A stretch of DNA of 64,000 nucleotides from Anisus vortex (Eukaryota; Mollusca; Gastropoda; Planorbidae): NCBI GenBank assembly GCA_949126835.1, contig OX421499.1, positions 25,098,990 through 25,162,989 on the forward strand. The letters are read 5' to 3'. Both the position numbers and the translations under genes were made by a program. Below are positions 23,226 to 34,740 of the stretch, piece after piece; the first letter of the stretch is position 1; every line of letters starts with the position of its first letter. The notes below the pieces were generated by a model. It searched no databases. It saw nothing but the letters and a program-made list of their open reading frames with translations, and was not told the origin of the DNA.

Positions 23226-25970
23226 CCATAGACTATAATATGTATATTATCGTCACGCTCATAAGATAATTGCGTAAGTCATTTTTTGGCGGTTTTGAGT
23301 TATTGGTACTGACAGAAAGAGAAACGCGAGCTCTACCATCCTATCTGGCAGTACGCTCTATGAAAAATTTTTAACTGCTGAAACTGCTCGATAATCGTTT
23401 TGCCTAAGTCAAAACAGTGAGTTAGGCATTTTTTGCAACCTTCATCATGACGGGAGACAGAATCAGACACTGACATGGAAATGGAGTCATCTGAGCCAGC
23501 TGATTAGCAAGCGCCTACACTTAATAGTCTCACAAAGATTAGAATAAAGAAACCTCACCTATGGAAATCGAACACCAGCAAAAGACTAAAATTACAAGGT
23601 CAAGAATACACCAGTAGCAAAGGAAAACAACGTTGTGAGAGAAAGCCTTGTCCCATGTGCACATCTGATTATTGTAAAAAATCAGAATTAAGAAACTGTT
23701 CTTCGTTGAATGAAAACGATCGCCTACAAATCTTTACCACCTTCTGGGAAATGCAACCATGGGAAGCAGGAAGGAAATATGTACAGGCATTGGTGACTCG
23801 GCAGCATATCAAACAGAAGAAAAACATTAATTCATCCAGGCGACACATTTCTCTATCCTATGTTTTGAAAAAAGAAGATGGCAATGTTGTCCCAGTTTGC
23901 AAGGAAATGTTTTGTAACACCTAAGGTGTATCAAAGCGAACGATTTCAAGTTGGACCTATGATTCATTTTTAGACGACACTGACGATGATGATTTCCAAA
24001 ACAAAGATGAGTCTTAAAAAAATCCAAATTCTGGAAAAACAGCGAAAGTGTCAGAAGAAGACATGAACTACCTTAAAACCTGGTGACTTCATCTACCTAC
24101 AGTGGAATCCCATTATTGCCGCCAAAGTGAAACGTACAAGAACAAGAAAGTCCTCTTTCCTGGTACACAAATAACAGACCTACACACGCAATATTGTCAA
24201 TCAGCAAGTGACGGAAAGCATCCTGTCGGGCTCACCATGTTCCGTAAAATGTTCCAGTCAATGGGATTATCTGTGTTCATACCCAAAAAGGATCAGTGTG
24301 AACAATGCATGCAGGCAAAAGTGGGAACTCTGAGTGATAATGATTACGCTGAACATGCTGAACAAAAACATCTTGCGTGAGAGAAGAAAAGTCAAGACAA
24401 AGAGGAGACAAAGATAGATAATTCAAAGTCTGTATGGACTATGGATCTCCAGGCTGTTCTTCTCTGTCCTAAGACAAATGCCAGCACAGCATATTACAAA
24501 ACCAAAGTTCATGTTCATAATATGACCTATTATAACCTGGGCACCAAGGAAGGTTATTGTCTTACATGGGATGAATGTAATGGCAATTTGAGTAGCGAAA
24601 TGTTCGCATACCTTCATTATACTCATTTTGAACAGTACATCAAAGAGAACAAGAAGAAAACACATTACATTATTTGGAGTGACAACTGCACTTATCAAAA
24701 TAAAAATGTGACAGTTGCCAATATGTTTTATCATTTGGCAAAAAAGTACAATGTCGTCATTGAGCAGAAATTTCTACTTAGTGGACACACTCAAATGGAA
24801 TGTGATTCCGTACATAGCACGATAGAGAGGAACATTACATGTGACGTCTTCACGCCATCTGAGTATGCTATCCTGTTCAGAACAGCCAGGAGAAAGCCTC
24901 AAGCTTACACTGTGAGAGAAATTCAACACAATCAGCCTGTTAAATTGAATGGTTCCTATTTCACAAGCATCCGCCCTGGTAAGACAACTGGAGATGTCAC
25001 AGTTGGTGAATTGAAGGCAATCCAATACAAACCCAGAGAAATCCACTACAAACTCAGTCACAGTGATGACTGGAAACTCTTGCCTCAGAGAATCCGAGAT
25101 GTTGAGTTGGAAACAGTCCAGCTGTTTCAGCATCAGCTGCCGCTCAGTCATAGAAAATTCAATTATGTCATGTCCATGGTCAAAATAATGCTCATCATTA
25201 ATTTTATAACTGTACTTTTGAAAGGAAAATTGCAACAAAGTAAATAAATTTGTGTTACTTGAGCTGTTTTGATTTTTTTTTTTTTTTTTGTATATTTTTA
25301 TGTGCAAAACGCATTACCATTTTTTGAACTAACATGATTTAAATTGCATTTAGTTTAACTCCTTTATTGTAATCACAATGCAACAGTTACTTTTTGTAGC
25401 ACTCTATTTCAACAATATAGTTCACCTAGTCCAAAAACATGGAGTTTGGTTTTATTGAAATTTGACAATTGCTGTTGTCGTAGTCGTTGCTGTTGTTGTT
25501 TTGTTTATTGTTGTTGTTATTGTTGTCGTTATGCTGCTGTTGTTGTGCTGGTGGTGGTGGTGGTGGTAGTGGTATGACTGGTGATGGCTCTTGTAGTGGT
25601 GGTGGTGTCAACATGCAGGGCGTAATAAAAAAAAGAGCTTAACTCACTGAATGAAGAAATGCCTAAGTCATCAAATATGCTATAAAATTGCCTTCCTACA
25701 GCAAGATTGCCTAAGTCACAGAATGAAAGATGCATAAGTACTCTAAACATTTTGCATAAGTCATATTAAGTCTCGTACTGTAGTAATCCACAGAGAATTA
25801 AAATTCTTTTGTTGATAATATTGATACAAACATGAAATCACACAAGTATACAAAAAAACTAGAGTTTTCAGGGGCATTAAATAGGAATGAAACAGTTTTT
25901 TCACGTTTTCTCAAAATGGCAAAAAATGACTTACGCAATTATCTTATGAGCGTGACGTTATAGTCTATGG
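23226..25970 (+). mobile_element. DNA transposon with TIRs and a decayed transposase gene
   Basis: The left end (23226) reads ccatagactataa. After 12 extra bases come cgtcacgctcataagataat and tgcgtaagtcatttttt. The complement of the right end (25970 downward) reads the same without the 12-base segment, giving about 50 bp of terminal inverted repeat. A possible 5-bp duplication, atata, lies at 23221-23225 and 25971-25975. Copies of TGCNTAAGTCA occur inside both ends (left 23271, 23401; right 25660, 25708, 25753, complement at 25927). The element is 2,745 bp and holds one transposase-like frame. The 3' non-coding part contains a GTT/GGT-rich tract (25470-25580). Confidence 0.85.
23475..25247 (+). 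pseudogene. Transposase-like protein, broken by five in-frame stops (DUF7869-like)
   Basis: A single frame of about 590 codons runs from the ATG at 23475 to TAA at 25245-25247, interrupted by TAG at 23505, TAA at 23922, TAA at 24015, TGA at 24084 and TGA at 24378. I see no frameshift. Early residues read RLKLQGQEYTSSKGKQ, then a Cys-containing block KPCPMCTSDYCKKSE that may bind zinc. The distal 268 codons are intact and include MDLQAVLLCPKT, IIWSDNCTYQNKNVT and FLLSGHTQMECDSVHSTIER. The spaced Asp, Asp and Asp/Glu residues look like a DDE-type catalytic set. This layout matches a large family of uncharacterised animal proteins with a DUF7869-type domain. I name that family from memory and cannot assign a transposon superfamily. 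Both TGA stops fit CGA-to-TGA (CpG decay). Product inferred inactive. Confidence 0.75.
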
Positions 25971-25991
25971 ATATACTTGCAAACAATAACA

Positions 25992-26066
25992 ATGCCTTAC
26001 TGCGCTGCTGTTGGGTGCACAAATTCTATTTTTAATAAGCATGCATTGGTGCCGATAAGATCGATG
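25992..26066 (+). pseudogene. THAP-domain N-terminal fragment
   Basis: The frame reads MPYCAAVGCTNSIFNKHALV then a few residues and a stop. The start M-P-x-C-A-A-x-G-C-x-N is the usual beginning of THAP zinc-finger proteins (first two Cys ligands of the C2CH finger). The rest of the domain is not in frame next to it and could lie across an intron or be lost. The ATG lies 16 bp after the transposon's right-hand duplication, so the transposon sits just upstream of this start. Confidence 0.5.
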
Positions 26067-26234
26067 TAAAATCAGCCCTTTTTTAGTTTACAAAACATCA
26101 CGTGTCTGAACTTTGTTGCTGCCTTATGCTCCACGGGGAGCGATAAATAATGAAAGAGATATACATAATCAATGCATAGCCTATAATTTATACATAAGAA
26201 TAACTATAGTCCGATTTCTTCAAATTATGTCACT

Positions 26235-27016
26235 GAGCCCAAGTCAAAAGGTGCTCTTTCAAGGGAAAAAATTTCATATTCACAGAGAGGTGTAAAAATT
26301 CACTTAAGTATTGTCAGAACCTTCCTACACAGGATTTGAATAGTGGGAAGATAAGTCATACACTGGAAAAGACACAGTGACGAAAATCGCGAAACAATAG
26401 TAATGGCTGCTATAGACACCTTGGTGTCACTTAGGACAAATGACAACACAAAATTGACTTCAGAAAAAAACATACTAATTCTTGATGGATTTCTTCAAGA
26501 ATTTAACACACATATCTCCATAGCCAATATTTATGATATTCAAGAGTATTACAAGCATAGGAGTTGCAAAAGAGGGGGTTTAGGAGCATAAACTCCACTC
26601 ACTTGAAATGACAACAAACTTTCCTAAGCAACACTATTTCTTTTAAACCCTTGTAAAAAATTATCCCTGCATCAATTTGAGCAAACTTTGTGGCAAATAG
26701 TTATTGAAGGTCTTCTTGTATTCACCAAATGAGTTTGAGATATATATAAAGCTCTTAGGTTATTCAAATAAAGTCTAGAAAAAGTGCATGTAATTAGTCA
26801 CTTAAGAGTCACCGGCAAAAAAACGTAATATTTTCATCTAAAATGCGTTTTGAGTCATTTTTTAATCAACCTAGGTCAAAATGCTATCTCAAGCTATCTC
26901 GTTGTCCATGTTTGGTGTGAACTAAGTCCAAGTTTTAACTATTTCATTGCATTTTGACCCTTTAATAGCGATTTTAAAAATATCAGTTTTGAGGTACGAC
27001 CTTTTGACTTGGGCTC
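26235..27016. mobile_element. 782-bp element with 18-bp TIR and 4-bp TSD
   Basis: The left end is gagcccaagtcaaaaggt and the right end is its exact complement, accttttgacttgggctc, apart from internal divergence just beyond. The flanking 4-mer cact occurs at 26231-26234 and 27017-27020. An internal open frame (26403-26591, 62 codons) has no recognisable family. The superfamily is not assigned; a 4-bp duplication is compatible with several. Confidence 0.6.
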
Positions 27017-27020
27017 CACT

Positions 27021-27985
27021 ACATTCAATTCTATACTGCTTGCTTATTTTGTTTACACTACTTAAAAAGAAAACAAGGCTTTCTCCAATTTAAATGTAAG
27101 TCAAACACAAAGAAAAATCGTATAAACTACAAGGTAAAAGTACTTTAAGTCTGACCTTTGACATGTACTTTACGTATAATATGGTTTGAACCACGCCAAA
27201 AAAAAATGTGGAGTTGGTGATTTGAGGCTCCCTGTGATAGATCAAATGTATTTTCTTTAAAAAAAAAAAGTGAAAACCCTTCAAGAACAGTTAAAAGTGC
27301 CCTATTAGAGCGTTGGTCTAAACAAAATTAAGTTTCCATTGGATGAAATGTACGTGTTTAGTGGAGAAGCCAGTCCGATACAACATTCGCATTTTAGATT
27401 CAACAAAAATCGATAACAAGTTAATGTTGACCTTTGTCTTCTTTATTTTTTAGCGCAATTGGATGGAAATAACAACGTTTTATTCATTTGGGGGAGGGAA
27501 AAGATTTTTTTTAAAAGGTGGGGGACTGAAGAGGTTAAATTCTAACGTCATATTTCTATGGAATGAAAAGAAACCTCATTACGCGTCTTCTTTACTGTTA
27601 CCCCATCCACATCACACACACCCCCCCCTTTCCACCCACAGTTCTATCCTCGCCGCCAGTGTGGAGAATGTCATTGAATTTTGCTTATCACGGCGAGTCG
27701 TCAAATTTTTCCCACATGCCAGACTTCCGGTCACTTTATTTGGAAGTCACTTGGTGTAATGATCGTAGCACCTAAACATTACTGTGAGGGTGATATTGAT
27801 TGTAGGACAAGAGTCAGCCTAATTCGGAGTTGTTGTTGTTTTTTATTTTGTTTCTCTTTAGATCTTTTTCACATCTAAATCATAAATCTCAATTCGGCCT
27901 GTGGATGTCAGTAATATGCTAGAAAGTGGCAGTGGGATTTGTTACCTCCCACTCAACCCTAGTATAGTGCGTTTTACCTAGATAT
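27021..27985. other. No gene recognised
   Basis: Anonymous DNA. Several 60-98-codon frames near 27463-27878 overlap each other on the + strand without any family signature. Confidence 0.45.
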
Positions 27986-28001
27986 GAATAGAGAGAGTCA
28001 T

Positions 28002-28002
28002 T

Positions 28003-28040
<38 letters not shown>
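28002..28040. repeat. Long poly-T tract
   Basis: A run of about 37 T followed by gttgttgtttttt. It lies close to the left end of the hAT-like element at 28069 but outside its target duplication. Confidence 0.9.
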
Positions 28041-28068
28041 TTGTTGTTTTTTGTGAGGATGTTGTATT

Positions 28069-28392
28069 TAGGGCTGTATTTAGGATTATGGGGGCCCTGT
28101 TCCCAAATGTATGTGTGGGTCCCTTCGTGGCCTCGCCCTGCCTTCCACATACCTCAGAAAAGTGTTGTTAGTTCTTGTTACATTCTGTAAAATCAAATTT
28201 GTAATGTTTCGTTTAGCTTGGTTGGACTGGAGCGCTTAAAATTGTAGGGAAATAAATGAAATTTGATTTTACATTTTCAACGAAAGAATGGGGATGTAAG
28301 TCAAAATTTATTTTTGTGATGTGTGGGGGCCCCTTTTCTGTGGGGGCCCCTTTTCCAATGGAACATGTCGAACATGCCTAAATACGCCACTG
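28069..28392. mobile_element. hAT-like family G element with 8-bp TSD
   Basis: The left end is tagggctgtatttagg and the right end is cctaaatacgccactg. A perfect duplication, gttgtatt, is at 28061-28068 and 28393-28400. The interior matches the element at 36490-36823 in reverse orientation (gggggccc blocks near both ends, cttggttggactggagcgct). No coding capacity. Confidence 0.88.
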
Positions 28393-28503
28393 GTTGTATT
28401 GAGTAATATTAACAAAAAAAAAAAAAAAACATGCACGAAGCGTAGGCCTACAATTAAATTATATGACATAGCCTACTTTGATGAAACAGGAATCACATTA
28501 TAA

Positions 28504-28966
28504 TCTATATATATATATATATATAAAGTAGTGTGTGTGTTCAACCAATCATATTAGTTAATTTAAAGACACGTGACCTTATTGTTTCATATTATACTTT
28601 TGCTATTTCACTTCGGACATGTGTCTTCGATAGCTAAGTGGATAACGTATCGGGCTGACATGTAGGCGACCCGGGTTCTAAATTTAATAATTTTTCAGTT
28701 AATATTAGGCCTACTTTAAAAAAAAATATTGTAAATCTACGAGCATCACCGGGCAATTTAGATTTTTGTTAAATTAATAGACTTGCCTATTTTTTGCCCG
28801 ATTACAATATTGATTTTAAATTGCTTTCCTAAAAGTCTTCAGTAAAAAAAAAATTAATTATTAAATTTATAGCTTACTGTTCATTGTAGTTTATAAAATA
28901 TTTATCTGTAGCTTATACAGGCCTGTTTTATTTTTCCACGGGCAACGCCGGGCAATTTAGCTTGTT
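28504..28966 (+). mobile_element. Repeat family H copy (tRNA-like module plus hairpin end)
   Basis: Starts in an AT run (tatatatataaag), then gtgtgtgttcaacc, then ttaatttaaagacacgtgac. The tRNA-like block has box A tagctaagtgg at 28631-28641 and a degraded box B. Distal text includes gtcttcagtaaa and gtagcttatacaggcctgtt. It ends cacgggcaacgccgggcaat then ttagcttgtt. Same orientation and order as the copy at 51696. Confidence 0.7.
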
Positions 28967-31055
28967 CATTATATTATGTACAAATTATAGGCTATGAAAC
29001 GTCTGCAAAATCAATGAATGCTTGAAGTGAGATTAATTCTAAAACTAACTCACACAAAGTCGTTTTTAAAAGCAAACAGTTACATGTTGCTTTCAGCAAT
29101 ATTGATGGATTGAAACGTCTGCAACATAAAGTTTTATTTCTAGAGGCCTTGTTAACAGATACAGACGCTCCTTCTTAGAACCTACAAGAACCTTTTGGGC
29201 CTATTAATCACTTGTAAACCCCAGGTTGATTGCCGAAAAGGCCACATTTAATGATCAACAAGCCAAGATGACCAATCATATTGACAGCTGACCAGCCACT
29301 TGTTTAGATCTAAAACTGGTGATTTACAAAGAAACTTTAAATTAATTTTAAAAACCAATGTAATTATTGATTTCAGCTGAATAAGATATTATTTACAAAT
29401 GATTAATTTGGCGAGTTGGAAAGGCTGTACTTGAGCATACGCTTAAAAAGTCTAAAACCTATAAACATGTTAAGTTGTCAATTCCTTGGGAAAAACAAAT
29501 GGAATCCAGATATTATTTTGGAAAACAAACAAGCTTAAAGTACTCCGCATTGTCAAAGATTCGTTAAGAGTACAGACAGGGAGCGACGTCCACTTTAAAA
29601 TGTAGTCTTTGTATAGTATCCCCCTGTTCCGATGAAGGCCGTGCTGAAAGATCGGATGACACAAAAGCTTTTAAGTGTTTAGTCTGTAATGATGACGCGT
29701 CTAGGGTTCTTGTGATGAAAACAAGTCATTAAATATTTCATCTTGGAATATATATATATGTAAACTCTTTATTATCCAGATGAGATAGCTGTTACTTGGG
29801 TAGTTGTTGGTCTGGTGGTTTTGTTAGATTTGCACTTTATCGAGTATCGTTTGCACTGTATCGAGAATCTTTGAACTGTGTGAAATGTAATAGTTAATGT
29901 AGGATTTTTCAAATTATATTGGAAACTAGCAATGGACAATGAGATATATTACCGGTAGAATGAGAGTTAATGAGACAATTAATTTGTTTCAAAGTGCATT
30001 CTTGTAAAGCAAGCATGAACAGACAAAAAAACGCTCAACGCAGCATCGATACTATCATTTAACGACACAACAGAAAACAGACTAATTATTAAATTAAGAC
30101 ATTATATAATCTACTTAAGAAAGAATCATTACATGAGAAACTATAATTATAGGTCTATAATAACACCAATTACTGCTTCAACAACAACTTCAAATTATTA
30201 CAAAAACTTGATCGAGTTGAAAAAAGGTTTTGTGATTAAAAAAATAACTGTTGATGTTGAAAAACTCTTAAAGAATGGTTGTTTACTAGCAGTGAATCTA
30301 ATAATGTCTGACCTTGATTTGAAGATAGACGATGTTAATGTGGGAAACTTGCTAGCTTTCTCGATTACTTTGTTTTCTCGCAAAACTTAGGTCTAGGACT
30401 TCCACAATATTCAAAATGGGGCGTTTTGGTGCCGCTGTTTTGTCGTTAATGATTTTTTAAAGTTGTTGTTTTTTATAATGTCAATAATTTTAATTTAAAA
30501 AACCCACTTATAAACGTATGAATTCATTACATACCAGTGGTACATACAGATGACAATTTTTTCATCACGCTTTTTCTCATCACATGGTTTCATTAAAAGA
30601 AAAGTTCTAAAAGTCTCTTGAGTATGCAAATTCCATGCTGTCTTTTCCGGTGTAACCCAGAATTGCAATAGAAACTTTCTCCACTTTCAAGGTAAAACTA
30701 AAATATTGACTGTTTTCGAACTGGGCAATCACACAAATTTAAAACTAATCTAGGTCATGAAAAAAAAAAAGGTCCCAGTAGGCCTAGTATCATGGAATCA
30801 TTATATTATCATGGAATATTAAAATACCTTGATATTTTCTACTTGAGTGTTTTATATTTCGTAATCTGCAGCTGAGAAATTTTGCTTACCTCTCCCATTG
30901 AAGTAGATTTGATAATTGGGATACTTGTTGTTAACTGACCACACTAAAGTATGTACACTAAAAAAAAAGGTCAAGTAGGCATCCAGTCGGACCAAAGATG
31001 ATAATAGGGCCGATTTAATATAAAAAAAACGAACGAGCCTACCAGTGCCTTTATA
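28967..31055. other. No gene recognised
   Basis: Anonymous DNA. The longest open frame (30133-30390, 85 codons, Lys/Leu/Ile-rich) has no recognisable domain and sits in AT-rich sequence, so I do not call it. Confidence 0.45.
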
Positions 31056-31059
31056 AGCT

Positions 31060-31215
31060 TATGTGGCGCACCAGAGCAAAAGTTTCAGCGCCGCCCCCTT
31101 GCATACTGTAGCTGCTTGTTTAGTGCTATATTTGCTATATTTAGACTACATTTGCCGCCCCCCCCCCCTGGAAGTGCAGCCCCCGGGCATATGCCCCCCT
31201 CTACCCCCCACCCCC
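31060..31215. repeat. Interspersed repeat, family P (copy 1)
   Basis: The text tgtggcgcaccagagcaaaa, gtttcagcgccgccccctt, gcatactgtagctgcttgtt and gggcatatgcccccct recurs with modest divergence at 36181-36350. It is C-rich at its distal end. It may be a fragment of a DNA element, but no ends are defined. Confidence 0.7.
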
Positions 31216-31339
31216 CATGTGAGGGCAATGGAGCCTAACAGGGCTTAACGATGTAAAAGGAGACTAGCCACCCCGCAATTTGCCGATAAGGCCTACGTAA
31301 GATAAAAGAGTACTTCATCTAGCAGAGAGCATCTCAGCA

Positions 31340-31514
31340 AGGAGATGGCGATGGATTGGTCACGTCTGCAGAATGTCAGCTGTTTCCCTCCAAAGGACAG
31401 TCCTGAGAATGACCTCCCCCCCTCCCAGGGAAAAAAAAAGGTCGTAAGGAAGACCTAAGGAAACGGAGAAGAACGGTGAAGAGTGACCTGAAGGCTAGAG
31501 ACCTAAACCCATAA
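31340..31514 (+). pseudogene. LINE ORF2 C-terminal remnant
   Basis: The start reads RRWRWIGHVCRMSAVSLQRT. This block is typical of the C-terminal part of many non-LTR polyproteins in molluscs and other animals (R-R-W-x-W-I-G-H-V-x-R-M). An in-frame TAA occurs near 31440, and the reading shifts before the last recognisable piece, RRTVKSDLKARDLNP, which ends at a TAA at 31512-31514. Decayed and 5'-truncated. Confidence 0.75.
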
Positions 31515-31639
31515 ACAGCCCCCTTGAGCTGCAGCGAGCAGCCGAGATAAATGGAGATTGCTGGCTTTCGCCTTACACTTCTGCACCCTCGTGCTTCAAA
31601 AGACTGGCGAAATGTGTAAAAAGCCTATAGGTTCACATT

Positions 31640-31925
31640 TAGAGCACACCGGTGGGCTAAGCAATGGGAGACACCCTTTGTTGTAAATCCGAGGTTCATT
31701 GCACTGCCGAGAGGCTCCAGACCTCAGTGCCTGAATGCCCTGATTTATATTCTGATATTCTGGAATTTGTGCTACCGGGCTACAGTGCAGGTATACGCGC
31801 GAGCCACCAAGATAATGATCCAAGGGGAATTCCGCGGGTGGGGAGTGAAGTGTAGCGCTTGCACTAAAGAGACATTACCCCTTGTGGGGTGGCTAGTATT
31901 TAGAGACATTTTAAAATCGGCTTTC
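31640..31925 (+). repeat. Interspersed repeat, family Q (copy 1)
   Basis: The text gtgggctaagcaatgggaga, ctacagtgcaggtatacgcg, ccaccaagataatgatccaa and gggtggggagtgaag matches 55446-55735 on the same strand. It follows the LINE C-terminus at 31514, so it may be that element's 3' UTR or a separate repeat. Confidence 0.6.
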
Positions 31926-31979
31926 GACTCAAGCGCCAGTCTGCACGGATAGGACTGAATGAGTGAGATCATAACTTAA

Positions 31980-32245
31980 CCATCTTATATCTAAAATAGA
32001 AACATATAAATATGTGCTTAAATATTTATAAATAAACAAGTGTAAAATAAAATATTGAGCTGGTCTTGAGCAAATTCTGTATTGTTCAAAAAACAATTTT
32101 AAAATTTTACAAATATAGAGACAGGGTATATAATCCCTTTATTTCCAGCTGAAATAAATTAATTCCCTTTGGTTGATTATGTGATGAGGAAAAGGGCGTA
32201 TTTTTCTAAATAAAATAGGCTTTTTTAATGGCCTATATTACGTTA
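31980..32245. other. No gene recognised
   Basis: AT-rich anonymous sequence before the microsatellite block. Confidence 0.5.
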
Positions 32246-33179
<934 letters not shown>

Positions 33180-33219
33180 GGATCCATTTGGTCCGACGGG
33201 ATACTTTGCTTTACTTTTT
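33180..33219 (+). mobile_element. SINE family S 3'-end fragment
   Basis: The text gatccatttggtccgacggg and atactttgctttac match the terminal part of the S-family SINE. No body is attached. Confidence 0.5.
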
Positions 33220-33564
33220 TATAATATTATATAGGCTCTACAAATCTCCCGCTAATTAATTTAGGCATACGTGTTCTTAAATCTTACAGGCTTGAAATTT
33301 GATGACCTTGGCCCTTAAACCAAAATCCTTCAAGTTTGTAGAAAGCAATCCAATCTTGTAGAAATTTTTTTTTTTTTTAGACTAAACACTTTTATTTTTC
33401 TGTTACTGTCACATTGGGTTTATTCAATCGGTGTAGTTTTTCCCTCGTCAGGCATCCTCCCGTCCTACATGTTACACGAGACGATCGTGTATCGCCAATG
33501 GATCAGGGTGAATAGTCCTTCTTTTGAGTGACAGTACACGTCTTCCTTGCATTTCATATGTATA

Positions 33565-33730
33565 TGTTACGGCCAAAGCCCGAAGTTCGGCCAGTCGCCA
33601 AGGTTCGAAATCAAGACAAGATCGGGCATTGGCCGATCAAATGTGAGGTGGTAGCCTATTAGCCAGGTCGCGATTTGGTCGGCCAGGTCGCGAATTGGCC
33701 GACTTCGGGCTTTGGCCATAACATATATAT
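33565..33730. mobile_element. 166-bp inverted-repeat mini-element
   Basis: The arms tatatgttacggccaaagcc (left) and ggctttggccataacatata (right) pair with one mismatch. Inner ggccagtcgcc and ccaggtcgcg motifs partly extend the pairing. The element sits in AT-rich flanks. A TA duplication cannot be separated from the arm sequence. Non-coding; superfamily unknown. Confidence 0.65.
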
Positions 33731-33744
33731 AGAATTAAAAAAGT

Positions 33745-34060
33745 ATTTAAACAAATCTAACAAAACATTAGGCTTCATCAAAATGAACTCTACAAATGTA
33801 ATAAGAATATAAAACTAAAAAAAGCTATCTCACATTAGTTATGCCTATACAAGAATATGTAGGCCTATCATCTGTATGGGACCCATCAACTAGATAAAAA
33901 ATTAAAAAATTAAAACTAATTCGGAGAATTATGCCTGCAAGATTTATTAGGCTACTAGCGAATATTCACAACTGACAAGAGTAACATGACTAGTTAAATC
34001 ACTAAACTTAGAAACACTAGAAGACAGAAGAGCGAAGAGTACAGTAGTAATAATACATAA
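33745..34060 (+). pseudogene. LINE reverse transcriptase, thumb region remnant
   Basis: With several frameshifts and stops the text reads KSNKTLGFIK, then YVGLSSVWDPST, KIKKLKLIRRIMPARFIRLL, then TKLRNTRRQKSEE. This is the order seen C-terminal to the catalytic core in many CR1/Jockey-type reverse transcriptases (N-K-x-L-G-F-I-x, S-x-V-W-D-P, R-R-x-x-x-R-F). It continues after the family H insertion at 34657-34740. Confidence 0.7.
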
Positions 34061-34090
34061 GGCAATTCTATATATAATAGGCGTATAGAA

Positions 34091-34533
34091 TCTAAGCTTG
34101 TATAAAGCTCTGTTTGTGTGTGTGTTTAACAAATCAAATTGGTTTATTTAAATACACGTTACGTGACCATATTGCCTCATATTTTATCTTTGCAATTTGA
34201 CTTAGCACATGCGTCCCAATAGCTGATTGGATAGCGTATTGAAATTTTTATTTCAATTAATAATACTTTTTTTAAAAAAAGATTATAATACCACGGGCAA
34301 CGCCGGGCAATTTAGCTTTTTGTTAAATAAAAAGACTTGCCTATTTTTAACCCGATTACAATATTTATTTTAAATTACTTTCCAAAATGTCTTCAGTAAA
34401 AACAAAAATTATTAGATCTAAATAGCTTCCTGTTCATTGTGGTTTATAAAAAATTTATCTGTAGCTTATAGTAGGGGCTACATGTTGTTGTTGTTTTATT
34501 TGGCCCCGGGAAACGCGGGGAATTTAGCTTGTT
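34091..34533 (+). mobile_element. Repeat family H copy inserted into a LINE
   Basis: It has the family H order: gtgtgtgtgtttaac, ttatttaaatacacgttacg, a decayed tRNA-like block near 34200, and the terminal cccgggaaacgcgggg plus aatttagcttgtt. A second internal copy of the hairpin end (cacgggcaacgccgggcaat) lies at 34292. It separates the two halves of a LINE coding remnant, so it arrived after the LINE. Confidence 0.7.
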
Positions 34534-34656
34534 TAAAAACACAACACAATAACAACTTGTTGTAATGCTCAGATAAACATAAGAACAAAAACACTTTCCT
34601 TATCTTATCTTGCTTATGCAAGAACAGATGCATATAAATCTAAGTAGGCCTAATCT

Positions 34657-34740
34657 TTCTTCCGGAGTGGCATCCGGGCATGGAATGGGTTGCCTGAACA
34701 AATTAGGAAAACCATTAACTTAAAATCATTTAAACACTAA
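34657..34740 (+). pseudogene. LINE ORF2 C-terminus (continuation)
   Basis: The frame reads FFRSGIRAWNGLPEQIRKTI then NLKSFKH and TAA. The motif W-N-x-L-P-x-x-(I/V) followed by S-F-K is the usual C-terminus of CR1/Jockey-like polyproteins. It belongs with 33745-34060 across the inserted repeat. A 3' part, cttctttatagaaggatcgt, follows at about 34787. Confidence 0.75.

Noticed and set aside
24774..25307. 177-codon minus-strand frame
   Set aside because: Antisense to the intact part of the transposase-like frame, with no family signature of its own.
30133..30390. 85-codon open frame
   Set aside because: Lys/Ile/Leu-rich, with no recognised domain, no neighbouring exon and an overlapping frame on the other strand in AT-rich DNA.
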